A DNA stretch of 64,000 nt from Sulfitobacter sp. JL08 (GCF_003352045.1 NZ_CP025815.1:3658001-3722000); one strand, 5' to 3'. Counted from the first letter of the stretch, positions 16,126 to 25,650 are shown. Notes: generated from the sequence alone by a model not told the origin. Made by a program: numbers and translations.

Positions 16126-16830
16126 ATGACAATTCATATTGGGGCCGAACCGGGCGATATTGCGGAAACTGTTTTATTGCCCGGCGATCCCTATCGCGCA
16201 AAATGGGCTGCGGAAACCTTTCTGAAAGATATCCGACTGGTAAATGAAACCCGCGGAATGCTGGGATTTACCGGAACATGGAATGGCCATCCCGTAACCA
16301 TTCAGGGCAGCGGAATGGGAATGCCATCGCTGTCAATCTATGTGAATGAATTGATTCGCGATTTCGATGCCAAAACGCTTATCCGCATCGGATCTTGCGG
16401 CGGCATGCAGCCCCATGTTGCGATCCGTGACGTGATTATCGCGATGACGGCAACAACCGTAAACACGCCGTCATCGTCTTTGTTCAAAGAACTGAATTTC
16501 GCTCCTTCAGCGGACTGGTCGCTGTTGCGGGCCGCTGCGGTCGCTGCCGAAAGCCACGGCACCAGAACACATGTCGGCGGGATATATTCGTCTGACGTGT
16601 TCTATGATGAACGTCCGGACCTGAATGAACAGATGGTGCGTCACGGCATACTGGGTGTCGAAATGGAAGCGGCAGAACTTTACACTCTTGCTGCGCGCTA
16701 TGGCCGGCGGACGCTTGCGATATTAACGGTGTCGGACCATCTTCTGACGAAAGAGGCGCTTCCGTCCGACCAGCGCGAAAGCAGCTTTGGCGACATGGTC
16801 GAGATCGCGCTTGAAGCTGCGTTCGCCTGA
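16126..16830 (+). CDS. deoD: purine-nucleoside phosphorylase (DeoD type)
   Basis: Hexameric-type purine nucleoside phosphorylase, 234 residues, splitting purine (deoxy)nucleosides with phosphate. Family marks: [10 protein letters not shown] near residue 20, [25 protein letters not shown] for nucleoside binding, and the catalytic Asp in TVSDHLL. Length matches E. coli DeoD (about 239). It is 21 bases downstream of the H-NS gene, so probably co-transcribed, and converges with the ornithine decarboxylase gene. Confidence 0.95.
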   Translation: MTIHIGAEPGDIAETVLLPGDPYRAKWAAETFLKDIRLVNETRGMLGFTGTWNGHPVTIQGSGMGMPSLSIYVNELIRDFDAKTLIRIGSCGGMQPHVAIRDVIIAMTATTVNTPSSSLFKELNFAPSADWSLLRAAAVAAESHGTRTHVGGIYSSDVFYDERPDLNEQMVRHGILGVEMEAAELYTLAARYGRRTLAILTVSDHLLTKEALPSDQRESSFGDMVEIALEAAFA

Positions 16831-16835
16831 CAGAT

Positions 16836-16869
16836 TTCCGGGGCATCCCCTCCCGTGGACGCCCCGGAA
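16836..16869. terminator. hairpin between convergent deoD and odc
   Basis: Perfect 9-bp inverted repeat TTCCGGGGC / GCCCCGGAA with a 16-base loop, in the 48-base gap between the two stops. No long T-tract on either side, so it may be a weak bidirectional terminator. Confidence 0.45.
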
Positions 16870-16878
16870 CAACGCACC

Positions 16879-18054
16879 TTACAGGATCATTACATCCAGT
16901 GGGGGAAAACCGTTAAAGCCAACCGAAGAATAGCTTGACGTGTAGGCCCCGCAGTTGCGGATGATCACTTTGTCACCGGCGCACAAATTGTGCGGCAGCA
17001 TGACCGGGCGTTTTTCGTATAGAACATCGGCACTGTCGCAAGACGGCCCGGCCAGAATGCATGGCCCCTCAATATCACCGTCTTTTTCCGTGAGAAACTG
17101 ATAACGGATCGCTTCGCCTTCGGTTTCGGCCAGACCGGAAAACCGACCGATATCAAGATAAACCCATCTGTGTACATCGTCGTCGGATTTTCTGGAGACC
17201 AGCAAAACCTCGGCCGCGATGGCCCCACATTCCGCCACCAAACCGCGTCCGGGTTCGGCCATGATCATGGGAACATCGCCAAAGCGTTCGGCGATCAGCT
17301 GCATCACAGACGCGCAATACGTGGTCGCACCGTCAATCTCTTCACCATAAAACGCCGGGAACCCACCGCCGATGTTGAGCAGGGACAGATCAAATCCCGC
17401 CTCTTTCGCATCCCGCCAGACGCTGGCCACCTGATCCAGAGTATCTGTCCACATCTCGGCGCGGCGTGTCTGTGATCCGACATGAAATGACAGGCCGACC
17501 GGTGTCAGGCCAACGGTCTTTGCATACGACAGCAACGCCAGAACCTTGGTACGCGCACAGCCGAACTTGCGACTAAGCGGCCAGTCGGCTTGTGATGCGT
17601 CCACGATGACACGAATGTAAACTTGCGCAGCGGGTGCATGCGCGGCGATCTTGTCCAGCTCTTCTTCCGCGTCTGCGGCGAACAGAGTCACACCCACCTG
17701 ATGCGCGAACGCAATATCGCTGACGCGTTTCACAGTGTTGCCAAACGATATCTTTGAAGGGTCAGCCCCCTGGCTCAGACACAGCTCGATCTCGCCACGG
17801 GAAGCGGCATCAAATCCCGATCCCATTTGTACCAAACGATCAATGATCGCGCTGGCCGGGTTGGCTTTGACAGCGTAATGGATATGCGCCCGCCCCAGAC
17901 CCGCAGACAGGGCCGCGTACTGGCGCGCAACGGCTTCGACATCCAGCACAAGCGTCGGCTTGTCGAACCGCGTGTTGCGGATAAACACTTCGGCGCGTGT
18001 CTGGTCAGGGCGTGCAGCTTTGAATTCCGAAAAATCGGTGACGTAGGCATTCAT
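16879..18054 (-). CDS. ornithine decarboxylase (PLP fold type III)
   Basis: Alanine-racemase-fold decarboxylase of 391 residues, making putrescine from ornithine (lysine is a possible second substrate). It has PLP lysine in HYAVKANP (Lys63), HVGSQ, GGGFP, the phosphate-binding EPGRGLVAE and the active-site Cys in GPSCDSADVLY. The ATG is at the end of a long leader on the minus strand (18055-18240) that carries features expected of the alphaproteobacterial speF leader RNA. It is the only polyamine gene visible here. Confidence 0.93.
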   Translation of the reverse strand: MNAYVTDFSEFKAARPDQTRAEVFIRNTRFDKPTLVLDVEAVARQYAALSAGLGRAHIHYAVKANPASAIIDRLVQMGSGFDAASRGEIELCLSQGADPSKISFGNTVKRVSDIAFAHQVGVTLFAADAEEELDKIAAHAPAAQVYIRVIVDASQADWPLSRKFGCARTKVLALLSYAKTVGLTPVGLSFHVGSQTRRAEMWTDTLDQVASVWRDAKEAGFDLSLLNIGGGFPAFYGEEIDGATTYCASVMQLIAERFGDVPMIMAEPGRGLVAECGAIAAEVLLVSRKSDDDVHRWVYLDIGRFSGLAETEGEAIRYQFLTEKDGDIEGPCILAGPSCDSADVLYEKRPVMLPHNLCAGDKVIIRNCGAYTSSYSSVGFNGFPPLDVMIL

Positions 18055-18240
18055 TGGTCATCTCCAACAGAACCGGCCATTCATGACCGCTCATTTCCAA
18101 AGGAGACGTTACCGTCGCTACGTAACCGTGCGGGAAACCCTGCCGTGCCAGAGGCGCGTGCGTTGGCGTCTGAACGCGCATATGGGGCAATTGCTTGAGT
18201 CGATCAATAGAGATTATTGTGTCGACCGAATTTTTTTTGC
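18055..18240 (-). ncRNA. candidate speF-type leader RNA upstream of ornithine decarboxylase
   Basis: This is most of the 318-base gap between odc and sdhB. A conserved leader RNA (Rfam speF) is known upstream of alphaproteobacterial ornithine decarboxylases. Here the leader contains dyads such as AGCGGTCATGAATGGCCGGTT and a purine-rich CCTTTGGAAATGAGCGG stretch just before TTGGAGATGACCA and the start codon. I could not fold or align it, so the call rests on position, length and local structure. Confidence 0.4.
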
Positions 18241-18372
18241 GCAATGCTCCGGTTGATCACAATCAGGGATCGGAACCGGTATCATCCAATGAACAATTAC
18301 CCGGACAGTGCGGGCCCGACAGCATCATTGCCCGCGCGAGCCGCCGCCAGAGGCAGCGGCTCGTTCACAGAA

Positions 18373-19152
18373 TCAAACGGTACGTTCAACCATCATCTTT
18401 TTGATTTCCGCAATCGCCTTGGCCGGGTTCAAACCCTTGGGACAAGTCTTGGCGCAGTTCATGATCGTGTGGCAGCGGTAAAGTTTGAACGGATCTTCCA
18501 GTTCATCCAGACGTTCGCCCGTTGCTTCATCACGGCTGTCGATGATCCAGCGATAGGCATGCAACAAGGCCGCCGGCCCAAGATATCTGTCGCCGTTCCA
18601 CCAGTAGGACGGGCACGACGTTGAACAACAGGCGCACATCACGCATTCATACAACCCGTCCAGTTTTTCACGGTCTTCGACCGACTGGCGCCATTCCTTG
18701 GCGGGGCGATTGGTTTTGGTTTCAAGCCACGGCATGATGCTGGCGTGCTGGGCGTAAAAATGCGTCAGATCCGGGATCAGGTCTTTGACCACAGGCATGT
18801 GCGGCAAGGGGTAAATCTTAACATCGCCCTTCACCTCGTCCATGCCATAGATGCAGGCCAGCGTATTGATCCCGTCAATGTTCATTGCGCAGGATCCACA
18901 AATGCCTTCCCGGCAGGACCGCCGGAACGTCAGTGTCGGATCAATCTCGTTCTTGATTTTGATCAGCGCGTCCAGAACCATCGGACCACATGTATCCATA
19001 TCAACCCAGTAGGTATCCAAGCGCGGGTTCTGACCGTCATCGGGATTCCATCGGTAGATGCTGAACTTGCGGACATTTGTCGCGCCTTCGGGTTTCGGCC
19101 ATGCCTTGCCCGTGGTTATGCGCGAGTTCTTAGGAAGCGTTAGTTGAACCAT
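18373..19152 (-). CDS. sdhB: succinate dehydrogenase iron-sulfur subunit
   Basis: 259-residue Fe-S subunit of complex II, transferring electrons from SdhA flavin to ubiquinone. The [2Fe-2S] cysteines are in [13 protein letters not shown] plus the later LAC; the [4Fe-4S]/[3Fe-4S] cysteines are in [16 protein letters not shown] and [17 protein letters not shown]. The start MVQLTLPK is used because the upstream in-frame extension lacks family resemblance and a GGAGATG sequence precedes this ATG. It is separated from sdhA by two unrelated genes. A GC hairpin without T-tract (18338-18362) follows the stop. Confidence 0.96.
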   Translation of the reverse strand: MVQLTLPKNSRITTGKAWPKPEGATNVRKFSIYRWNPDDGQNPRLDTYWVDMDTCGPMVLDALIKIKNEIDPTLTFRRSCREGICGSCAMNIDGINTLACIYGMDEVKGDVKIYPLPHMPVVKDLIPDLTHFYAQHASIMPWLETKTNRPAKEWRQSVEDREKLDGLYECVMCACCSTSCPSYWWNGDRYLGPAALLHAYRWIIDSRDEATGERLDELEDPFKLYRCHTIMNCAKTCPKGLNPAKAIAEIKKMMVERTV

Positions 19153-19260
19153 TTCGCATCTCCTGTGCTGACGGACGACCCAAGCGCCCGAATATTTCAT
19201 TGTTTTCTAACGTAAAATCCACGTTGGCGCCAGACGTCCCAACCATATGTGTGTTCATCA

Positions 19261-20124
19261 TCATAATGCCGCACCCAATCCGGGGTGTGCATTGACCAGC
19301 GGCTTCAGCAGTTCGACATCATCGGGAAAATGATCCTTCAAAACCGCAAGAAACGCGGCGTCCTGCGCCACTGTCCACAACATCACAAGGTATTCTGAAT
19401 CTTCAACCATCTCGATCCAGCGTTTGTGCGCGCCCAGATCCTGACCTTTTGCAGCCTCTTGCTGAAACGATGATCCGCCACCGTAACGCTGGATATCGCC
19501 CAATGCGTTATCCTTTACCGGCAGCCCCAGCTGGCCAAGTTTTTCGGCACGATACGCCGGCGCAGTGACCCAGGCATCATAGCAGATGCCGATAACGTTG
19601 GGATATTTCAGCCGGTCCAGAACCTCGGCATATTGCTCGATAGAACGCAGCATGATCCGGCTGCGCGTCACCGGCGAATACCCCGGATTTCCGCGCAGCT
19701 TCTTTAGCAGGGACGCGCTCCAGTTCAGAAACCCGCGATAGACGACGACAACGTGATCCACATCATCAATCTTGAAACCGCGCATGATGGATTTCCCGAC
19801 ATCTGCGGCGGGTGGCGCGCAATCTTCGTAGGACACAACAACCAAAGGCGAAGATCCCGCCTTGGCCATCGTGTCGGTTTTGTCACCGCGACGCTTGCCG
19901 TTAACTTCCAAGCTTTTGCGGCTTTCGACCGGGTCGCGCCACGGGCGGCAATTGTTCAGAAAAATCGTACCGGAACTGTCTTCCGGCGGATTGCGCATTA
20001 TCCAGTTGATCACGGCATGATTCCCGGCCCGGCGCATTCCGAACACCTGCAAAGCCATGTTCGGGTTCAGGCCGCTTTTTCCCCATCCGCTCTCAAGCGG
20101 GGATTTGCGCACAATCGCAATCAT
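19261..20124 (-). CDS. putative sulfotransferase-like/P-loop protein inside the sdh operon
   Basis: About 288 residues. The N-terminal VFGMRRAGNHAVINWIMRN resembles the 5'-phosphosulfate-binding loop region of sulfotransferases, and VVVYRGFLNWSASLLKKL resembles the later RDP-x-W-x-S element. I am not sure of the family. The start is uncertain: an ATG at 20124, 20 bases after the upstream stop, is chosen; the frame is open to 20211 but there it only overlaps the previous gene. It lies between sdhA and sdhB on the same strand, so it is expected to be transcribed with complex II. No link to the complex is known. Confidence 0.6.
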   Translation of the reverse strand: MIAIVRKSPLESGWGKSGLNPNMALQVFGMRRAGNHAVINWIMRNPPEDSSGTIFLNNCRPWRDPVESRKSLEVNGKRRGDKTDTMAKAGSSPLVVVSYEDCAPPAADVGKSIMRGFKIDDVDHVVVVYRGFLNWSASLLKKLRGNPGYSPVTRSRIMLRSIEQYAEVLDRLKYPNVIGICYDAWVTAPAYRAEKLGQLGLPVKDNALGDIQRYGGGSSFQQEAAKGQDLGAHKRWIEMVEDSEYLVMLWTVAQDAAFLAVLKDHFPDDVELLKPLVNAHPGLGAAL

Positions 20125-20143
20125 CTGGCCAAGCCCGGTATCA

Positions 20144-20431
20144 TCATCGGTGTTTTGCCATTTCTTCAGCGAAACAAGCGGCAACACCTTCTTTCTGCTT
20201 TGACGAAACACGCATGACTGGCGACAAACGGTAATCCGTGAACTCTATCGTTTCCCATGTTTTGTGGGGGCCGTTTTTCCGGGCAAATTCGATATCCTTC
20301 CTGACGCCGTTGTCGTGCAGACACCCCAACAGGATGAAATCGGGGTCTACTTTCGATCTGGCATCGGCCGCCCCTGTACCAAATGGTAAAAGGCCGGCCG
20401 TCAGCAACAGGATGGCAAAGCCGGAACGCAT
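20144..20431 (-). CDS. small secreted hypothetical protein
   Basis: 95 residues with a clear signal peptide ([21 protein letters not shown]) and a short mature part with two cysteines (LLGCLHDNG and VAACFAEEM) that could form a disulfide. Its ATG overlaps the sdhA stop (TGATG), so it is translated with the sdh operon. Function unknown; I recall small hypothetical genes at this place in related genomes. Confidence 0.7.
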   Translation of the reverse strand: MRSGFAILLLTAGLLPFGTGAADARSKVDPDFILLGCLHDNGVRKDIEFARKNGPHKTWETIEFTDYRLSPVMRVSSKQKEGVAACFAEEMAKHR

Positions 20432-22236
20432 CAGTAAACGCGTGCTTTCGGCGCGATTTTCTTCAGGTCGATGCCACCGTCTTCCTGCTTTGACAAAGGC
20501 TCCAGATGGACGGGGCGGTACGCCAGCGCGACTTTTGCACCATCGACAACGGCCAGCGTATGTTTGCGCCAGTTCTTGTCATCCCGATCCGCATAGTCTT
20601 CGTGCGCGTGTGCCCCACGACTTTCCTTGCGGGCCTCGGCACCGTGGATCGTTGCAAGCGCATTCGGCATCAGGTTCGCAAGTTCAAGCGTTTCCATCAG
20701 GTCGGAATTCCACACCAGCGAACGGTCAGTCACCTTCAAATCGGACATCTTGTTTGCGACGTCCGTCATTTTCTTGACGCCCTCGGCCAGTGTCTTGTCC
20801 GTGCGGAACACCGCTGCATCGGCTTGCATCGTACGCTGCATTTCCAGACGCAACTCTGCTGTCGGCGTGCCTCCGTCGGCATTGCGCAAGCCGTCGAACC
20901 GGTCGAAAGCGGCATCAACGGATGCCTGGTTCAACACCGGGTTAGGCGCTTCGGCATCTACCACCTTGCCCGCCTTGATCGCGGCTGCACGTCCGAACAC
21001 AACAAGGTCAATCAACGAATTCGATCCCAGACGGTTTGCGCCATGAACAGACGCGCACCCTGCTTCACCCACGGCCATCAGCCCCGGTACGATGGCATCG
21101 GGGTCTTTCTTGGTCGGGTTCAGAACCTCGCCCCAGTAATTCGTTGGCACGCCACCCATATTGTAATGAACTGTGGGCAGAACAGGGATCGGTTCCTTGT
21201 TCAGATCGACACCCGCAAAGATACGGGCGCTTTCCGAAATACCGGGCAACCGCAGCGCCAGAGTTTCGGGTGGCAAATGGTTCAGGTGCAGGTGGATGTG
21301 ATCACCATCCGGCCCCACACCGCGCCCTTCCCGGATTTCCATCGTCATGCAGCGCGATACCACATCGCGGCTGGCCAGATCCTTGTAGGTCGGCGCATAG
21401 CGTTCCATGAAACGCTCGCCCTCAGAGTTGGTCAGGTATCCACCTTCGCCGCGCGCGCCTTCGGTGATCAGGCAGCCCGATCCGTAAATTCCGGTCGGGT
21501 GGAACTGTACGAACTCCATGTCCTGCAACGGCAATCCCTGCCGCGCCACCATGCCCCCGCCGTCACCTGTACAGGTGTGGGCCGATGTCGCGCTGAAATA
21601 GGCGCGCCCGTAGCCGCCGGTGGCCAGCACGACCATCTTGGAGTTGAACACATGCATCGTGCCATCGTCCAGCTTCCAGCAGACGACGCCCTGACACTGG
21701 CCATCTTCGGACATGATCAGATCGATCGCAAAATATTCGATGTAGAATTCCGCGTTGTTTTTCAGCGACTGGCCATAAAGCGTGTGCAGGATCGCGTGAC
21801 CGGTCCGGTCAGCCGCGGCGCAGGTGCGTTGCACGGGCGGGCCTTCGCCGAATTCTGTGGTGTGCCCGCCAAACGGGCGCTGGTAAATCTTGCCGTCTTC
21901 GGTGCGCGAAAAAGGCACACCGTAATGTTCCAGTTCGTAAACGGCTTTCGGAGCCTCGCGGGCAAGGTATTCCATCGCATCCGTATCACCCAGCCAGTCC
22001 GACCCCTTGACCGTGTCATACATGTGCCATTGCCAGTTGTCGGGGCCCATGTTCGACAGCGATGCCGCAATCCCGCCCTGCGCGGCAACCGTATGCGACC
22101 GGGTCGGGAAAACCTTGGATATGCAGGCCGTGCGCAGCCCCTGTTCGGCCATGCCCAGCGTTGCCCGCAACCCTGCACCGCCGGCCCCAACCACAACCAC
22201 GTCATATTCATGTGTTTCGTATTCGTAGGCAGCCAT
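20431..22236 (-). CDS. sdhA: succinate dehydrogenase flavoprotein subunit
   Basis: 601-residue flavoprotein of complex II, oxidising succinate to fumarate. FAD-binding GAGGAGLRA near residue 17, the covalent-flavin region [14 protein letters not shown], catalytic HPTGIYGSG with EGARGEGG, and the C-terminal [18 protein letters not shown]. Full length for the family. The preceding sdhD ends 22 bases upstream. A long open frame on the opposite strand is a codon-bias shadow. Confidence 0.97.
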   Translation of the reverse strand: MAAYEYETHEYDVVVVGAGGAGLRATLGMAEQGLRTACISKVFPTRSHTVAAQGGIAASLSNMGPDNWQWHMYDTVKGSDWLGDTDAMEYLAREAPKAVYELEHYGVPFSRTEDGKIYQRPFGGHTTEFGEGPPVQRTCAAADRTGHAILHTLYGQSLKNNAEFYIEYFAIDLIMSEDGQCQGVVCWKLDDGTMHVFNSKMVVLATGGYGRAYFSATSAHTCTGDGGGMVARQGLPLQDMEFVQFHPTGIYGSGCLITEGARGEGGYLTNSEGERFMERYAPTYKDLASRDVVSRCMTMEIREGRGVGPDGDHIHLHLNHLPPETLALRLPGISESARIFAGVDLNKEPIPVLPTVHYNMGGVPTNYWGEVLNPTKKDPDAIVPGLMAVGEAGCASVHGANRLGSNSLIDLVVFGRAAAIKAGKVVDAEAPNPVLNQASVDAAFDRFDGLRNADGGTPTAELRLEMQRTMQADAAVFRTDKTLAEGVKKMTDVANKMSDLKVTDRSLVWNSDLMETLELANLMPNALATIHGAEARKESRGAHAHEDYADRDDKNWRKHTLAVVDGAKVALAYRPVHLEPLSKQEDGGIDLKKIAPKARVY

Positions 22237-22258
22237 ATCTTGCTAATCCCTATAGTTC

Positions 22259-22630
22259 TTAAAGCGCGATGCGCGCGATGGCGAAAAGACCGGTCGCTGC
22301 GGCGGCGTAGCTAAGGCAGATCATCAGAATGATCAGAACCTTCTGTGCCAATCCGTGAACATAGTCCTCGATCAGAACTTGCACACCATCTTTGAAATGC
22401 ATGAACCCGACGACGATTGTCAGAGCGGCGACAATGGCGGGAAACGGCCGGGCGAAATAGGCCACCACATCCGCATGTGGCGCGCCCAACATCGACCCGA
22501 AGGTAAATACGAACAGTGGGATCAGCAGCAAAAGGGCGACAGAACTGACCTTCATCGCCCAGAAATGCGCCACGCCTGACTTGGCGCTTCCCATGCCCGA
22601 CGCCCGCTTGCGATCTGTTAAATATCTCAT
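22259..22630 (-). CDS. sdhD: succinate dehydrogenase membrane anchor subunit
   Basis: 123 residues with three transmembrane helices. The HFKDGVQVLIEDYVH segment carries the conserved His, Asp and Tyr near the ubiquinone/heme site of SdhD. It sits between sdhC (12 bases upstream) and sdhA, the standard order. Confidence 0.92.
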   Translation of the reverse strand: MRYLTDRKRASGMGSAKSGVAHFWAMKVSSVALLLLIPLFVFTFGSMLGAPHADVVAYFARPFPAIVAALTIVVGFMHFKDGVQVLIEDYVHGLAQKVLIILMICLSYAAAATGLFAIARIAL

Positions 22631-22642
22631 CTGCGCCGCCCC

Positions 22643-23026
22643 TTATATGATCACAACGGTCAGAACCGTCAGAACCAAAGAGCCGATAACCACGGCCCAT
22701 CCCAGTTTCTCTGCGGTTTCGATTTCAAGACCGATGGCATTGTCCCAGATCAGGTGCCGCACGCCGGCCAGCGTGTGATACCACAAGGCCCACAAGGACA
22801 GCAGCATCACAAGGTCGCCGAACCAGCTGGTAATCAGACCGTCCGCAACGGCAAAATATTCAGGTGATGTTGCCGCCGCCAGAAACCACCACACGATCAG
22901 CAACGCGGCCAGCAACAAAGCATTGCCGGTGATACGTGTCAGGATCGACGTAATAGAAGTAAGCTGCGGGCGATAGATCGACAGGTGCGGTGAAAGCGGG
23001 CGATTGCCCCGGTTCACGTCAGCCAT
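22643..23026 (-). CDS. sdhC: succinate dehydrogenase cytochrome b556 subunit
   Basis: 127 residues, three transmembrane helices, with the SdhC signature RPLSPHLSIYRPQ near the N-terminus and the heme-ligand motif HTLAGVRHLIWD. First gene of the sdhCDA-x-x-B operon, with AAAGGA before the ATG. The 158-base leader contains a pair of TGTGATCACA palindromes just after the stop of the DUF1194 gene. Confidence 0.95.
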   Translation of the reverse strand: MADVNRGNRPLSPHLSIYRPQLTSITSILTRITGNALLLAALLIVWWFLAAATSPEYFAVADGLITSWFGDLVMLLSLWALWYHTLAGVRHLIWDNAIGLEIETAEKLGWAVVIGSLVLTVLTVVII

Positions 23027-23153
23027 GGGTGAGTCCTTTCCGGTTCTATGCGCACTGTTTTATAGGAATTTTTCCGGGTGTCACCCGCATCAAACCATCA
23101 AGAGCGCGGTTTTTTGGCGCGGCCTGTCACTTTTCCGGGGTCAATTTCCGTTT

Positions 23154-23183
23154 TGTGATCACAGTAATTATTGTGTGATCACA
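23154..23183. promoter_or_regulatory. paired TGTGATCACA palindromes upstream of sdhC
   Basis: Two perfect 10-bp palindromes at 23154-23163 and 23174-23183, with centres 20 bp apart, 128-157 bases before sdhC. The same pair recurs upstream of sucC (29731-29761). The layout suggests cooperative binding of two dimers. The regulator is unknown; spacing differs from CRP/FNR sites. Confidence 0.65.
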
Positions 23184-23184
23184 A

Positions 23185-23892
23185 TTATCGCAGATCCAGA
23201 TGACCTTTGTCTAAATCGGACAGCTGGCGCACCGTCTCGCGCTGCAACTTGCGCCGGATGCGATCCGGATAATCTGCAAAGCCGTTTGCGGTCATGACAA
23301 AAGCGCCTTCTCCCGTGATCACGTTTTCCCAGAAATACCCCGTCAGGTCTTCACCATCTGTTTCGATGACAACGGCGTTTACTGTCACTTTCTCCGCGTT
23401 CAATGCCGCGTGCATGTCGCGCGGGGATAATCCTTCATTGGATGAACCGTCGCCCGACACATCAATCACCTTGCGCCGGCAATCGGGAATGTCATCAAAC
23501 GATGCCAGCGAATAATGCAGTGCTTCCCCTATCGCCGTTGAGTAATTCCGCCATAGCCGCGGCTCTTGCGTGACCCGTTCGGCAAAAGCTTCAACTGCGT
23601 CAAACGTGGTCATCTGCGCCCAAGAGATGCTTGTCTGTTGTCGCGATGACCCCGTCCATTGCACAAGTGTCAGCCATGCTTGTGCGTCAACCAGTGCTTC
23701 GGCCACGATCCCGTCACGCAACGCTTCTGCCAGTCCGTCCATTTGAATACGGTATTCCTGTGGATCGACCGAACCGGACACATCAACCGCCAGCACCAGC
23801 GCCAGATCGCAGGCCTGTGCCAATGAACCCGCCGAAACCGCCAGACCCATCCCCAGACCTATCCAGCGCAAATGTGTGCAAACCCGTTTCAT
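23185..23892 (-). CDS. DUF1194 secreted von Willebrand factor A-like protein
   Basis: 235 residues with a signal peptide ending near LAQA and a VWA-type fold: DVSGSVD supplies the MIDAS DxSxS metal site and VIDVSGDGSSNEG a later acidic turn. DUF1194 proteins are secreted VWA-like proteins of alphaproteobacteria with no proven role. It precedes the sdh operon on the same strand, but the palindrome pair just after its stop suggests sdh has its own promoter. Confidence 0.88.
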   Translation of the reverse strand: MKRVCTHLRWIGLGMGLAVSAGSLAQACDLALVLAVDVSGSVDPQEYRIQMDGLAEALRDGIVAEALVDAQAWLTLVQWTGSSRQQTSISWAQMTTFDAVEAFAERVTQEPRLWRNYSTAIGEALHYSLASFDDIPDCRRKVIDVSGDGSSNEGLSPRDMHAALNAEKVTVNAVVIETDGEDLTGYFWENVITGEGAFVMTANGFADYPDRIRRKLQRETVRQLSDLDKGHLDLR

Positions 23893-23938
23893 AAGGCGAC
23901 CTTATCAAGCGGTCGCAAAAACGCATTACTGTTTCACG

Positions 23939-24349
23939 TCACAATACCGACAGAACAAACGCAACCAGTATGACAACCAGCAAGACAGCAGCGATCCGCC
24001 AGGGTGTGCGGATTCCGGTGTCTTTTTCAATCTGCATCGGGATGATCATTGACGGAATGGCAACCGCAAGGCCCGCAACAAGTGCGGCAAGTTTCGCGGA
24101 TAACACATCGGCCGAGATCGGAACCAAAGCCAGCCAGACCAGCATAAAGGCCAACGCGGCAAACGCGCCGCCCAGCACACGGCACAGCGCGCCAATGATC
24201 CGTACGGCATTCTTGCCCTTGTCGGATCCGTCCAGTTTCAGAATTTCGCGGTGGTATGCTGTCGGAACAGGCGCAACGCCGTAAACAATTGCCATCGCAA
24301 AAGTGCCCAGCGCAGCAAAACAATAAAGACCAACGGCCACTATCAGCAT
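23939..24349 (-). CDS. hypothetical membrane protein, four helices
   Basis: 136 residues with four predicted transmembrane segments (about 2-24, 50-70, 77-97, 113-135) and a central cytoplasmic loop (REILKLDGSDKGKN). The start MLIVAVGLY is backed by GAGGGAGG upstream; an in-frame extension of 18 codons is unlikely. Family not recognised. It lies between the mch gene and the DUF1194 gene, all on the minus strand. Confidence 0.7.
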   Translation of the reverse strand: MLIVAVGLYCFAALGTFAMAIVYGVAPVPTAYHREILKLDGSDKGKNAVRIIGALCRVLGGAFAALAFMLVWLALVPISADVLSAKLAALVAGLAVAIPSMIIPMQIEKDTGIRTPWRIAAVLLVVILVAFVLSVL

Positions 24350-24411
24350 ATCTGTCCCTCCCTCAAAAAGACGCGTATGCATCCGGGCTGCATGAAAAAG
24401 CAAGACCTACG

Positions 24412-25446
24412 TCAAAGCGGCATCAGCGCCCAGTAATCCAGATCCAGCAGGACTTCGGGCAGGTACTTGCCATCGCTGCTTTTCAATTCGAATGGTGCAC
24501 CGCCCTTGGTTGCCACAAGACGAAGCCGGATCGCACCCACACCCGGCCCAGCTGTTTCTGCCTTGTCCAGCACTTGCGACCATGCACGGATCGTATCACC
24601 GCTCAGACAGGGATTGGCGTGCGCGCCACTGTTCAAAGCAACCATCATCTGCGCATTGGCCAACCCGTTGAACGACAGCGCCCGCGCCATTGAAATCACA
24701 TGCCCGCCATAGATCAGCCGTGTTCCATCAGGGCGTGCCGCCACATCAAAGTGCACTTTCGATGTATTCTGCCAAAGGCGGGTTGCCAGCATATGCTCGG
24801 CTTCCTCGACGGTGACTCCATCAACATGATCGATTGTTTCGCCAATCTCGTAATCACCCCAGCGATGCGGTTCACCGGCAAGAGTGTAATCATATCCGGT
24901 AAAATCCAGACCTTCGGGTACAACCAGATCTTCGGGCGAAACCACCTTTGCCAGGTCCGGAACCACTGTTTCGGGCGCCGCGGCACCGGGATCGCGTTTT
25001 CGCACCATCACCCAGCGCGCGTATTCCAGCACCGTTTCTTCGCGCTGGTTCATTCCGCACGTGCGCACGTAAACCACACCAGTCTTGCCGTTTGAATTCT
25101 GCTTGACCCCGATCACTTCGGAAACCGAGCGCAATGTATCCCCGGGATAAACCGGTTTCAGCCAGCGGCCTTCGGCATAACCCAGATTGGCCACAGCGTT
25201 CAAAGACACATCAGGAACAGTTTTGCCAAAGACCACGTGAAACGCAGCCAGATCATCGAGCGGACTGGCCGCCAATCCACATGCTCGCGCGAATTCATCC
25301 GATGAATAAATGGCGTGCCGCGCCGGATAGAGCGCATGGTAAAGCGCGCGTTCGCCCGCCCCTACCGTGCGTGGCACCGCGTGGTTCAAGACATCGCCTA
25401 CGCTGTAGTCTTCAAAAAACCGTCCCGAATTGGTCTTTTGCGCCAT
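24412..25446 (-). CDS. mch: mesaconyl-CoA hydratase (double hot-dog MaoC family)
   Basis: EMC pathway enzyme hydrating mesaconyl-CoA to beta-methylmalyl-CoA. The 344-residue protein has two MaoC/hot-dog halves: the first from GRFFEDYSVGDVLNHAVPRT, the second from HRWGDYEIGETIDHVDGVTVEEAEHM; this internal duplication is typical of Mch. It is the last gene of the mcl2-nnrU-DUF1737-mch operon, one base after the DUF1737 gene. Together with ccr, ecm and mcl2 it supplies four pathway enzymes in the window. Confidence 0.92.
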   Translation of the reverse strand: MAQKTNSGRFFEDYSVGDVLNHAVPRTVGAGERALYHALYPARHAIYSSDEFARACGLAASPLDDLAAFHVVFGKTVPDVSLNAVANLGYAEGRWLKPVYPGDTLRSVSEVIGVKQNSNGKTGVVYVRTCGMNQREETVLEYARWVMVRKRDPGAAAPETVVPDLAKVVSPEDLVVPEGLDFTGYDYTLAGEPHRWGDYEIGETIDHVDGVTVEEAEHMLATRLWQNTSKVHFDVAARPDGTRLIYGGHVISMARALSFNGLANAQMMVALNSGAHANPCLSGDTIRAWSQVLDKAETAGPGVGAIRLRLVATKGGAPFELKSSDGKYLPEVLLDLDYWALMPL

Positions 25447-25650
25447 CTACTGTTCTCCAAGCTTTGTGTTGGGTGTGTATGTGCCGTCTGCCTCCTTGAT
25501 GACCGCCTGCCCGCATCGCATCACACCGTTCGCCTGATCGAACGCATATGTAGGATCACCGTAAAGCGACCACCCCCGATTCAACGCATCCGTAACCTTG
25601 TGGCAGAACGCAGAAGTGTCATCTGCTGTCAAAAACCGATAGAGTTTCAT
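25447..25650 (-). CDS. DUF1737 small protein
   Basis: 67 residues (MKLYRFLTADDTSAFCHKV...) with the DUF1737 pattern, including NRGWSLYGDPTYAFD. The ATG overlaps the stop of the NnrU-family gene (ATGA), and mch begins immediately after its stop. Function unknown; its tight packing between pathway genes is noteworthy. Confidence 0.8.
   Translation of the reverse strand: MKLYRFLTADDTSAFCHKVTDALNRGWSLYGDPTYAFDQANGVMRCGQAVIKEADGTYTPNTKLGEQ

Noticed and set aside
18338-18362. GAGCCGC/GCGGCTC hairpin after sdhB as a rho-independent terminator
   Set aside because: The stem is short, the loop long, and no T-tract follows on the minus strand.
20506-22314. Long open frame of about 600 codons on the plus strand opposite sdhA
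   Set aside because: It mirrors sdhA, whose family motifs are complete; the antisense frame follows from GC-rich codon use and shows no recognisable domain.
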